Source: a bacterium
GTDB lineage: Bacteria; Electryoneota; Electryoneia; Electryoneales; Electryoneaceae
Assembly (NCBI GenBank): GCA_020444265.1
Contig: JAHLLH010000003.1
Location: 62,001-126,000 of the forward strand
DNA: 64,000 nt
Direction: 5' to 3'
Below the pieces are notes generated by a model. It saw only the letters and a program-made list of their open reading frames with translations. It was not told where the DNA came from and searched no databases. Of the stretch, positions 26,801 to 34,477 are shown one piece after another (position 1 is the stretch's first letter; each line of letters begins with the position of its first letter). Both the position numbers and the translations under genes were made by a program.

Positions 26801-27098
26801 CCTGCTGAAGAAGCCTGACTTGTCATCCAAAGAGATCAAGCAAATAAAAGGGGTCGCTGTAGAACTTCTTGAGAACCTGAAAGCAGAAAAACTGCGTGTC
26901 GATCACTGGCGCGATAAGGAGGCAACAAGGGACGCAGTTCGGCTTACCATCCACGATTATCTGTGGAGCGATGGAACAGGGCTACCCGAGGTATTCTCCG
27001 AAGAGGATATTGAGGATAAAACCGATGCTGTTTTCGCACATGTCTTCCGGGTTTACCCAACCGTACCATCGCCATATTATACAAGTCTGGCGTCTTGA
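23859..27098 (+). CDS. hsdR: Type I restriction endonuclease subunit HsdR
   Basis: Motor and nuclease subunit of the type I complex. The 1079-residue protein has an N-terminal PD-(D/E)XK nuclease (RRADIVGFVNGLPLLFMELKN region, D149, E163, K165), then a superfamily 2 helicase: Walker A TQGAGKS (298-304), the DEAH-type ITDEAHRTQYG, GFTGTPL, and motif VI-like MQAIARANRVNEGKNNG. A helical C-terminal domain binds the methyltransferase. Length is normal. In most type I loci hsdR is adjacent to hsdM or hsdS; here two nuclease-type genes are inserted between. Its start overlaps the GmrSD-like gene, so all five genes form one coupled operon. Confidence 0.96.
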   Translation: MPAYTEDTLVQQTTADYLEQELGWESVYAYNHEDFGPDSLLGRESDREVVLTRTLRAKIEVLNPGLPATAYEDAVRKIVTVSASQTLAATNREKYQLIKDGVQVSFRNAEGERVRERLRVFDFNDALNNDFLCVRELWMRGDLYRRRADIVGFVNGLPLLFMELKNINRDIRAAHHQIFHDYMDTVTHFFHHNAVIVLANGVDAKLGSLTSRYEHFHEWKRLDEEDPGAVDMETLLKGICDKRNFMDLIENFILFDESAGEPRKILARNHQYLGVNRAVEAVKNREDRKGKLGVFWHTQGAGKSYSMVMFTRKVHRKIGGNFTFLVLTDRDDLDTQIYKTFAGCGVVDNDRDPCRASSGEHLSTLLAQHKSHVFSLIQKFNQNVAPGESYSQRNDIIVITDEAHRTQYGTLALNMRNALPNASYIGFTGTPLFKDDEITRRVFGDYISTYDFQRAVEDKATVPLYYDARGDKLGVAIGDLNDRIAEKLEEIETDDIDVEQRLEKELKRDYHIITAEKRLDQVARDFVRHYSTSWETGKAMVICIDKITCVRMYNLVAKYWAERIAALEAELPSATDEQDELYRLRQLAWMRQTRSAVVVSEEQGEVDKFRKWDLDITPHRRLIKEGIDLPEEMRQQPQFQNMQRLSLDEAFKAEEHPFRIAIVCAMWLTGFDVPSLATLYLDKPLKAHTLMQAIARANRVNEGKNNGMIVDYCGILKNLRKALATFAGEGAGGHGGDDEIEPAKPDEELLADLEEAISLARTFLSDRSTSLDDIIQQTGFARNAAILAAKEAANENDETRKRFEIMCRAVFTKFKACITVDGVNAFRQDYEAINIVYKSLQRDREQADITDIIRQLHRVVDDAIDTHADGADEDSEVYDISKIDFDRLRQEFERSTSKRTTVQNLKTAVEQRLQKLLQQNPLRTNFQAHYEEIVEEYNREKDRATIEKTFEALLLFVDEMGQEESRALREGLNEESLALFDLLKKPDLSSKEIKQIKGVAVELLENLKAEKLRVDHWRDKEATRDAVRLTIHDYLWSDGTGLPEVFSEEDIEDKTDAVFAHVFRVYPTVPSPYYTSLAS

Positions 27099-27198
27099 AA
27101 AGGGCATCGTAGGATCGAAGAATTGGCGAGTATGTGAGCATTAAGAGAGGCATGAGTAGCAGAAGAATGCACTTGGCGCGTTAAATGGGAGTACCCAG

Positions 27199-30100
27199 AT
27201 GGATGAGCCGGTCCGTGTGCGAAAGATCAACGATCCGACAAAGGTTGGCGTTTTGACGGGCCGTGAACAGATGCGTGGTCCAGGTAGGATACTCAACGTT
27301 TTATACACCAACGGCAGTACGGCATGGGTACCGGAGGATCAACTTGAGGTAATCGAGAGCTTTAGGTTATCCCCGCTGGACATGCTTGATAAGGGCCAAC
27401 TAGGAAGCCCCGTAGACTTGAGGCGGACATTGGCTCATGCAAAAATATCAGGCAAATTGACCGATGTCATTTATAGCATGGAAGCGACCAGAACGGATTT
27501 CTATGCGTATCAGTTCAAACCCGTTTTAAAGCTACTAGAATCTCCCTCCAATGGCCTCCTGATCGCTGACGAAGTTGGTTTGGGTAAAACGATCGAAGCT
27601 GGGCTGATCTGGACAGAGCTACGTTCGCGATTTGACATGCATCGTCTGGTGGTTCTCTGTCCATCAGCACTGCGCGAGAAATGGGAAGACGAGCTCAAGT
27701 CGAAAATGGGGGTTCGTGCAACACTTTGTGATGTTCGCGATGTCCTTAAGACCCTCACGAGCCTCGATTCTCAGGCAGAAGGGTTTGCACTGATTTGCAG
27801 CATGCAAGGTTTGCGGCCACCCAAAAAATGGGAAGACAATGAAGATGACCGATCTGCACGAGCTATGCTTGCCCGCTTCCTCAGATCTCATGAGAACGAT
27901 GAACGATTGATTGATCTGCTTGTCATTGATGAAGCGCATCACTTGCGGAATCCTGAGACAAAGACGAACGAACTGGGTGAGTTATTCAAGGCTGTTTCAG
28001 AGTATGCGGTCTTTCTTACAGCGACCCCAATTCACAACAAGAACAATGATTTATTCTCTCTTTTGCACCTACTGGACCCAGACACATTTACTCGTATGGA
28101 TGTCCTTGAAACAGTTTTACGAGCAAATGCACCATTGGTTCGTGCTAGAGATATTCTGCTGAATCGAGAATCCAACCTGGCAGACGTAATTGAGCAGATC
28201 GAGATCGCAAAATCTCATCCACTTCTCTACGACAATCGTCAGTTGGCATTCATTGAGGCAGAACTCGCGAAGGAAGGGTTACTGCAAAGTAAAGAGGGGC
28301 GAGGGCGACTTGCATATCGACTAGAAACTGTGAACCTGCTTGCCCATGCCATCACTCGTACACGAAAGCGCGAAGTCAAAGAGTGGCGAGTTGTGCGTGA
28401 GGTGATTAGTGAACTCGTACCGATTTCAGACCCAGTAGAGAGAGAGTTCTATGATCGTGTCACAGGCATTGTTGCTGAGTACGCCGCACGGAGCGATGCG
28501 AATGAGGCATTCCTTCTTTCACAGCCTCAAAGACAAATGACGAGTAGTATGGCTGCAGCACTACACGCATGGCAGACTACAGGGGATATGCTGGAAGAAG
28601 TAGAGCTAGAAGACAATTACAAGAAAGCAAAGAAAAAGATTGGACCTCTCGTTAGGGAGGTGGTTGAACGTACGCGAGATGTTGATTTGACGTTGCTGGA
28701 ACAGAATGATAGTAAATTCAAAAAACTAAATGATATACTATCAAATTTTGTGAGTGAATACCCCGAAGAAAAGGTGGTTCTGTTCTCGTCATTTAGGGAG
28801 ACTCTGCAATACCTGAAGCGGCGCCTTGAGGAATCCTCCCTTAGGACCATCCTTCTGATGGGTGGGCAACGTGAGACAAAGGCAGATGTCATCCAGCGAT
28901 TCCAAAAGTCGCCTGGTGGAACTGTTTTGTTGACTTCAGAGGTAGGTGGCGAGGGTGTCGATATTCAGTTCTGTAGGGTGATGATCAATTATGATTTACC
29001 GTGGAATCCGATGCGGCTTGAGCAACGTATAGGTCGTATCGATAGACTCGGACAGATGGCCGATAGCATCCAGATATGGAACATCATGTACGATGGTACC
29101 ATTGACGCCAAGATATACACTCGACTCTACAACAAACTGGACTTGGTCAAAAATGCCCTAGGGGATTTTGAAGCAATCCTTGGGGAGGAGATTAGAAAAC
29201 TCACCATTGAGCTTCTTTCTGGTAACCTTACGCCAGAACAACAAGATGAGCGTGTAGAGCAAACAGCACAAGCTCTTGAAAATATAAGAATTCAGGAGCA
29301 AAAGCTGGAGGAAAATGCTTCAAGTTTGATAGCCTATGGCAATTACATCCTCGACAGGATCAAAGATGCGAAGCACAATCATCGCTGGATTAGCAAGAAT
29401 GACCTGAAGGTTTACGTTACCGATTTCTTGAAGCTGAAGTATCCTGGATGCACGATTCAACAACTAGCAAAAGGTAGCGATGTCTATGAATTGTCACTCT
29501 CGCCAGATGCAAGATTTGATCTTGAGGAGTTCGTGCGTTCGAGGCGATCATCATTTGTAACTCGTCTCACAGGGGTCAATACAAGTCCACCAAAGTGCCG
29601 ATTCGACAACCACGTTACAGAATATATCATAGGTTCCGTCGAGATCATTTCCCAGTTTCACCCCCTAGTACAAATGATCAGTCAGCAGATTGCTGAATCT
29701 GACGAGCAACTGACACCAGCCATAGCTGCAAAGGTTGCTTGGGTCGCAGGACTGAAAGTCAAACCCGGTGTCTACGTGGTTGCGATAGAACGATGGTCAT
29801 TTAAGGCACTCCAGAGCATCGAGAAGCTGGCTTATTCGGGCGCTAGCTATGACAAACCCCAATCAATCCTTACTTCAGCTGAGGTTGAAGGCCTTGTCGC
29901 CACTGTTTTCGAACGTGGCCAAAATTGGCTTGAGGTAGTAGCCGATATCGAGGTAGGGAGGGCATATGATATCGCGAATGAGATTGTCTTCTTGGCATTG
30001 CAAAAAAATTACGAAGAGTACAAGGAGGAGCTAGATGCCAAGAATCAGGACAGGGCAAGCGTCCAGCTGAAGATGTTGGATAAACATATGCAGGAACAGG

Positions 30101-30291
30101 AAAGGAAGCTTCTGGAGATTAAGCAGCGGTTGATTGACAAGGGCAAGGATTCGCTTGTGAAAGCGACTCAGGGTAGAATAGAAAAATTGAAGGACAGAGT
30201 CGAACAGCAACGTACCCGAATCGAGCGTGGAAAAGAGATGAGGACAGACCATGAAGAAATTGCGATTGCTGTCATTTCTGTGGAGAAATAA
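27199..30291 (+). CDS. SNF2/RapA-like helicase
   Basis: A 1030-residue superfamily 2 ATPase of the SNF2 kind. Residues 1-50 are a small strand-rich part; then Walker A IADEVGLGKTIEAG (DEVGLGKT, 124-131), VIDEAHHLRN (DEAH 244-247), FLTATPIHN and, in the second lobe, LTSEVGGEGVDIQ and RLEQRIGRIDRLGQ. The last 350 residues are unlike RapA, with a C-terminal coiled coil (LDAKNQDRASVQLKMLDKHM). SNF2 ATPases move along DNA or remodel protein-DNA complexes, and several phage-defence systems use them. It begins 100 bases after hsdR and overlaps the Hsp70-like gene by 41 bases, so the two probably act together. Confidence 0.88.
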   Translation: MDEPVRVRKINDPTKVGVLTGREQMRGPGRILNVLYTNGSTAWVPEDQLEVIESFRLSPLDMLDKGQLGSPVDLRRTLAHAKISGKLTDVIYSMEATRTDFYAYQFKPVLKLLESPSNGLLIADEVGLGKTIEAGLIWTELRSRFDMHRLVVLCPSALREKWEDELKSKMGVRATLCDVRDVLKTLTSLDSQAEGFALICSMQGLRPPKKWEDNEDDRSARAMLARFLRSHENDERLIDLLVIDEAHHLRNPETKTNELGELFKAVSEYAVFLTATPIHNKNNDLFSLLHLLDPDTFTRMDVLETVLRANAPLVRARDILLNRESNLADVIEQIEIAKSHPLLYDNRQLAFIEAELAKEGLLQSKEGRGRLAYRLETVNLLAHAITRTRKREVKEWRVVREVISELVPISDPVEREFYDRVTGIVAEYAARSDANEAFLLSQPQRQMTSSMAAALHAWQTTGDMLEEVELEDNYKKAKKKIGPLVREVVERTRDVDLTLLEQNDSKFKKLNDILSNFVSEYPEEKVVLFSSFRETLQYLKRRLEESSLRTILLMGGQRETKADVIQRFQKSPGGTVLLTSEVGGEGVDIQFCRVMINYDLPWNPMRLEQRIGRIDRLGQMADSIQIWNIMYDGTIDAKIYTRLYNKLDLVKNALGDFEAILGEEIRKLTIELLSGNLTPEQQDERVEQTAQALENIRIQEQKLEENASSLIAYGNYILDRIKDAKHNHRWISKNDLKVYVTDFLKLKYPGCTIQQLAKGSDVYELSLSPDARFDLEEFVRSRRSSFVTRLTGVNTSPPKCRFDNHVTEYIIGSVEIISQFHPLVQMISQQIAESDEQLTPAIAAKVAWVAGLKVKPGVYVVAIERWSFKALQSIEKLAYSGASYDKPQSILTSAEVEGLVATVFERGQNWLEVVADIEVGRAYDIANEIVFLALQKNYEEYKEELDAKNQDRASVQLKMLDKHMQEQERKLLEIKQRLIDKGKDSLVKATQGRIEKLKDRVEQQRTRIERGKEMRTDHEEIAIAVISVEK

Positions 30292-31705
30292 GACTGAAGA
30301 TTCGTCCGAAGGCAATGGGGAAAGGAATGAGACTATGGCTACAACAGGCGGTGGTCGAGTCGAACTCGTAATCGGACTAGACTTTGGAACCTCTTCATCG
30401 AAAGTGGTTGTGCGTGCACCTGATCTCCAAGGCAGTCCAGCCTACCCTATGGACTTCGGCGATTTCGGGCATCCCGCCATGCCGCAACTTCTCCCGACTT
30501 CCCTCTGGGTAGATAGTAGTGGTATTTGCTCTCTTCGGAGTAAAGCTGGTAGCAGAATGTATCAAGATCTAAAGATAAAACTCCTAAGTGAGATGAACCC
30601 AAATCTTGCCGTTTCAATGAGCGTAGAGGGAGGGGATAACTTCGATGAAGCCAGGGCAGCGGCATATCTCGGATTGGTTCTTCAGAAGGTCAGGACGTGG
30701 TTTCTCATCACACACGAGAAACTAGTGGCGAGATTTGATAAGATTGTCTGGTCTTTTAATCTTGGAGTTCCATCTGCGAGCATGGGTGAAAACGCGGAGA
30801 ATGATCGGTTCTTCCGAGTAGGGAATGCAGCCTGGTTACTCTCGTTTGCCAAAGATGAGATTACGATCATCGGGGCATCCAAGTGCCTGGCAGACGTGGC
30901 TGGGAAAGCGAACAAACAACCTTTTAAAAAGTATGAGGCTGAAGAATGTTACTTCCAAATAATCCCTGAAATCGCTGGGGGAGCGATCAGCTATGCCATG
31001 TCTGAACTGCGCACAGAGGGTTTGCATCTTATGCTGGATTTTGGGGCATCGACTGTTGATGCCTGCAGTTTCATTCTCCGCAATCGTGAAGGAACTGATC
31101 GCTATTCACTCATGGTGACTGATGTGCAACCTTTGGGTGTTGCTGAAATGCACCGTAGGCAACTTGCAGCGCTTGAATTGGCTGAGATGGAAAATCCTGA
31201 GGACTCTGTTTACTATCAAAAGGTCGATCCACTCGATCCGTTCCCTGAAGAGCGGGATAACGTCGAAGAACCGTTTATTAGGGAAGTTGCTCAGGTAAAC
31301 GAACAGTTTCGTGATGAATGTTCTACTCATTTAAGGCGTGTGTTGGAAAAGACGAGAACGGAAAGAGCCCCTAACGAGGACGAATGGACTACCAAACCAT
31401 TGCCAGTGCTCCTGATTGGAGGTGGTAGTGTTGTTGACCAGTATGAAAGAGTTGTTGACGAGTTGGACTACTGGTTTCGGAACGAGCACATCCGCAACCA
31501 ACATGGGATGAAGCTGCTTCCCATGCCAGTTCAAAGTACCCCTGACGGTGAAGAGGTAGCATACATGCGACTGGCAGTAGCTTATGGACTTAGCTACCGG
31601 GAGTTCGATATAGGCGAAATTACTCCAGCTGATAGGATAGCGAACATGATAAAAGAGCCGCCCGCTGAGATCATGGGAACATACATAGGCTCGGAACAAA
31701 CCTGA
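30251..31705 (+). CDS. Hsp70/actin-fold ATPase
   Basis: The 484-residue protein has the sugar kinase/Hsp70/actin signatures: phosphate-1 IGLDFGTSSSKVVV (D44), phosphate-2 LMLDFGASTVDACSF (D263) and an adenosine-binding VLLIGGGSVVDQYE. The usual Hsp70 substrate-binding beta domain is absent, so it is a stand-alone nucleotide-binding domain. It may act as an ATP-driven partner or chaperone for the SNF2 helicase encoded just before. ATG 30251 (AGGA seven bases upstream) lies inside the helicase gene; ATG 30335 with AAAGGA is an alternative that avoids the overlap. The pair resembles a two-gene defence module; no named system is claimed. Confidence 0.8.
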   Translation: MKKLRLLSFLWRNKTEDSSEGNGERNETMATTGGGRVELVIGLDFGTSSSKVVVRAPDLQGSPAYPMDFGDFGHPAMPQLLPTSLWVDSSGICSLRSKAGSRMYQDLKIKLLSEMNPNLAVSMSVEGGDNFDEARAAAYLGLVLQKVRTWFLITHEKLVARFDKIVWSFNLGVPSASMGENAENDRFFRVGNAAWLLSFAKDEITIIGASKCLADVAGKANKQPFKKYEAEECYFQIIPEIAGGAISYAMSELRTEGLHLMLDFGASTVDACSFILRNREGTDRYSLMVTDVQPLGVAEMHRRQLAALELAEMENPEDSVYYQKVDPLDPFPEERDNVEEPFIREVAQVNEQFRDECSTHLRRVLEKTRTERAPNEDEWTTKPLPVLLIGGGSVVDQYERVVDELDYWFRNEHIRNQHGMKLLPMPVQSTPDGEEVAYMRLAVAYGLSYREFDIGEITPADRIANMIKEPPAEIMGTYIGSEQT

Positions 31706-31733
31706 ACTAGAGGATCGGGTCTTGTTGGCGTAT

Positions 31734-31860
31734 GGGTTACAATCGAGGTACACTCGAGACTGAAAAACGTGGATCGTGGGTGGTTATCGAGGGCAAATCG
31801 ACTCGGGCAAATTCACAGCGAAAGAAAAGACTTCTTCATTGTCGATACTGAATAAAGGCA
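31734..31860 (+). repeat. Degenerate internal copy of the island right end
   Basis: The stretch aligns with 47227-47335 just inside attR: both read GGGT-ACAA-CGAGGTACACTC, then TGAAAAACG-GGAT, GGGTG, AAATCGA and later TGTC-AT-CTGAAT. The identity is clear in the first 60 bases and patchy after. No tRNA fragment follows here. It marks the join between the restriction/helicase half and the transporter half, and fills most of the 243-base gap 31706-31948, in which I see no gene. Confidence 0.6.
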
Positions 31861-31948
31861 ATTGGAACCAGAGTAGCATTCGTCATTGTGAGTGTGGAAC
31901 GTAATGTCCACCAAGCTCCAGAGTTCCGCCTAAATATGGGAGGGTTGA

Positions 31949-33013
31949 GTGTCTACGAATCTTGAAAGATTACAGAATAGAATTAGCTTCCTCCGCGACG
32001 AAGCTATCTACCTCAGCGGTCGCGACCATGACCCCAGCGACTTCGCGGCGCTGCTGAAGAACGCGGGAGGCATGTTAGAGACATTTTTGAAGGCCCACAT
32101 ACATCCGACAGGAAGGAACTGGAACTTCGAACGGCTTATCGATGAGTTGGCATCAATGGGTATCTCTGCCCAGGGTATTAGCTCACTGCACTTGCTGCGG
32201 CGGCGGTATAACGCAGCGAAACATGATCCCGCGTATGACGCTGGCATGGATGAGGTGATTGAGGCACTGGATGGGGCTGTCTCTGCGTTGAGCGAGATGC
32301 TTGGGAGGAGCATTGGTAGTAGCGAGCATGACGCGGTTTCTGCTTACCGTCGCAGAGTATGGCTAGCATCATGGGACCACTTCGTCCACGGTGATGGTGA
32401 GGTCCATGTCATCTTGCCAGTAGCCGAAAACGATTGTGATTTCCCATTTTCGATCGACGTAATCTATCTCAAGGGACTCGCCTGGCCGGACGTTCTTCTA
32501 CCTCTCGGTGATTCAATACACCCGGCCCAAGGACTGATACCACAGAAGTTCCTCGACATGTGGGAAAAGGAAGAGGACTTTGCCGGGGCCCGAGTTTTCG
32601 ATGGTGTTTACAAGGATCTGCTACGCGCGCTAGTTGGCGCAGAGCTTCGCTTGGATTTGCTGCCTTTTCTCAAGCGAGAAAATGACCCGATGGCGATGCT
32701 GACGGCGATCGCGTTTGCGAGCGTCGACGCTTTGTCTGAACACGGTGCATTTTCGTCGATTGAGGAGATGAAGAATGAGGTGTTAGCGTACGGCGCACGA
32801 GACTATGCGGCGCCGCGTACATCACCGCTAGCAATCAAGGCGGCCGAACGCTTCTGCAGCCTCCTTGACGAAGTGCCGAGTGCTACGCAGTCAGAGATCT
32901 CCGGACCGCGCTTCGTGTCTGCACATCGATTCGAACAGGCACTTGCTCAAGCGGTTGCCCACGACGATGGTGCGGCCATTACAGACGAGCTTGAATTAGT
33001 GCTTCGCCTTTGA
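31949..33013 (+). CDS. HEPN-like protein of unknown function
   Basis: The 354-residue soluble protein starts at GTG 31949 behind GGGAGG. Residues 1-120 look like a HEPN helical domain: FAALLKNAGGMLETFLKAHI, then LIDELASMG and LHLLRRRYNAAKHDP, which holds an R-x5-H motif of the kind that is catalytic in HEPN RNases. The remaining 230 residues (AYRRRVWLASWDHFVHGDGEVH onward, trimmed) are not recognised. If active, it could be an RNase effector, but some HEPN domains only bind partners. It stands alone on the plus strand between the repeat and the transporter operon. Confidence 0.55.
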   Translation: MSTNLERLQNRISFLRDEAIYLSGRDHDPSDFAALLKNAGGMLETFLKAHIHPTGRNWNFERLIDELASMGISAQGISSLHLLRRRYNAAKHDPAYDAGMDEVIEALDGAVSALSEMLGRSIGSSEHDAVSAYRRRVWLASWDHFVHGDGEVHVILPVAENDCDFPFSIDVIYLKGLAWPDVLLPLGDSIHPAQGLIPQKFLDMWEKEEDFAGARVFDGVYKDLLRALVGAELRLDLLPFLKRENDPMAMLTAIAFASVDALSEHGAFSSIEEMKNEVLAYGARDYAAPRTSPLAIKAAERFCSLLDEVPSATQSEISGPRFVSAHRFEQALAQAVAHDDGAAITDELELVLRL

Positions 33014-33066
33014 AGAACACGAGCGAGATAGCGCAGAAGCGGTAGAGAAAAGGCACCTCGGATGAT

Positions 33067-33213
33067 ATGCTCGGCGTTGAATCTAACTTTGCCAGAGGCG
33101 AGGACACAGCAATTGCACTCGTGATGCTAGAGGAGGTCCGACAGAAGTGGCGTAGCGTGCGTTTGGACAGCATACAGTTGTTGACGATCCACTGCGGGGA
33201 GATGAACAACTAA
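33067..33213 (+). CDS. Small open frame, possibly the end of a lost gene
   Basis: A 48-codon frame from ATG 33067 reads MLGVESNFARGEDTAIALVM and then LEEVRQKWRSVRLDSIQLLT before its stop. The sequence has good protein-like composition and looks like the C-terminal part of a longer protein. There is no convincing ribosome site and an in-frame stop lies just upstream. The rest of the 320-base gap between the HEPN gene and livJ holds only the inverted repeat at 33270 and the livJ ribosome site. Confidence 0.35.
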   Translation: MLGVESNFARGEDTAIALVMLEEVRQKWRSVRLDSIQLLTIHCGEMNN

Positions 33214-33269
33214 GGAAAAGTGTGGGGTAACGAGCGACATAGTTGGTAGCTATCTGGAAACCGCGTAGT

Positions 33270-33288
33270 TTACATTACTCGAATGTAA
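33270..33288. promoter_or_regulatory. Inverted repeat in front of the Liv operon
   Basis: Perfect 7-base arms TTACATT and AATGTAA flank ACTCG. It is centred 56 bases before the livJ start and has the form of a dimeric-regulator operator. No regulator gene is adjacent, so the cognate protein is unknown. Confidence 0.4.
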
Positions 33289-33334
33289 GTCACATTCTCA
33301 CCAAATTTCGAGACACGACCACAGGAGGCAACAT

Positions 33335-34462
33335 ATGAAGAATAAGCTGATCGGCGTGATCGTGGTGGTCATCGTGACTGCGGCGGCGTTGGTATTGATC
33401 CTTCGGAAACCTGGCGCGGGTGATCAGGACATTACTGTCGGTGCACTCCTGCCCCTTACAGGACAGGGAGCCGCCTATGGAGAGGCCGCAAAGAGCGGCA
33501 TGGACCTGGCCTTGCAGCAGGTGAACTCCAGCGGAGGCATCGATGGAAAAACGCTACGCATCATCTATGAGGATACGCAAGGCGACCCCAAAGTCGGGGT
33601 GTCCGCGTTCCAGAAACTGGTCACGGTCAATCACGTCCCGGCGGTTCTAGGCGACCTGCTCAGCTCTGTAACGTTGTCGGTTGCCCCCATCGCGAATAGG
33701 CGTGAAGTAGTTCTCTTATCTCCGGCCTCGTCCTCACCGAAGCTTACTGAGGCGGGCGCATATGTATTCAGGAATTGCCCCTCCGATGTCTATGAGGGTA
33801 CAGTGATGGCAGACTATGCCTCCAAAACCCTGGGACTGAAGCGCGTTGCGATCTTGCGTATCAACAATGAATACGGCGTCGGGATAGGGTCAGTTTTCAA
33901 GAAGGAGTTTGTCGAGAACGGCGGAACAATCGTGGCCGAGGAGTCCTATGCTGAAGACGCCACAGATTTCCGCACCCAAATTGCGAAGGTCGCGGCTCAG
34001 AACCCCCAGGCTATCTACCTGCTTGGGTACAAGCAAATGGGCTACATCTTACGGCAAGCGAGCGAACTTGGCCTGAAGACCCAGTTCTTGAGCACCGTCA
34101 CATTTGAAGACCCCGAAATCCTGAAGCTTGCCGGAGATGCTGCAGATGGGGTCATCTACTCTGCAAGCAAGTTCAGTCCTGACAACGCAGACGAAACGGT
34201 CCAGCGTTTCGTGGACGCGTATGAGGCCGCTTACCAGTCCGAACCGAACATATTTGCAGGCTTGAGCTATGATGCGGCGCAAATCCTCGTCATTGCCATG
34301 CGTGATGGCGGCACAAGTGGCCCGCAGATTCGGGAAGCACTGCACAGGGTGAAGGATTATCCGGGGGTAGCTGGCGAGACAGCCATTGACGAAAATGGTG
34401 ATGCAGTGCTTACCCCGGTTCTCAAGACGGTAAAGGACGGCGAGTTCGTCTTCCTCAAGTAG
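33335..34462 (+). CDS. Branched-chain amino-acid-type ABC transporter, substrate-binding protein
   Basis: Periplasmic or membrane-tethered binding protein of the LivJ/receptor-ligand-binding type (375 residues). A hydrophobic N-terminal anchor (IGVIVVVIVTAAALVLIL) has no lipobox Cys, and is followed by ITVGALLPLTGQGAAYGEAA, GMDLALQQVNSSGGIDGKTL and IYEDTQGDPK, all classic for the family. A strong AGGAGG site precedes ATG 33335. It is the first gene of an eight-gene operon. The ligand is uncertain: this family also carries amides, urea and aromatic compounds, and the odd neighbours hint at a special substrate. Confidence 0.92.
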   Translation: MKNKLIGVIVVVIVTAAALVLILRKPGAGDQDITVGALLPLTGQGAAYGEAAKSGMDLALQQVNSSGGIDGKTLRIIYEDTQGDPKVGVSAFQKLVTVNHVPAVLGDLLSSVTLSVAPIANRREVVLLSPASSSPKLTEAGAYVFRNCPSDVYEGTVMADYASKTLGLKRVAILRINNEYGVGIGSVFKKEFVENGGTIVAEESYAEDATDFRTQIAKVAAQNPQAIYLLGYKQMGYILRQASELGLKTQFLSTVTFEDPEILKLAGDAADGVIYSASKFSPDNADETVQRFVDAYEAAYQSEPNIFAGLSYDAAQILVIAMRDGGTSGPQIREALHRVKDYPGVAGETAIDENGDAVLTPVLKTVKDGEFVFLK

Positions 34463-34477
34463 ACAAGGTCAGTCAGC

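Noticed and set aside
31734-31860. Internal attachment site with tRNA sequence
   Set aside because: The right-end repeat is there but no tRNA-derived core follows, so it is not a usable att site as seen.
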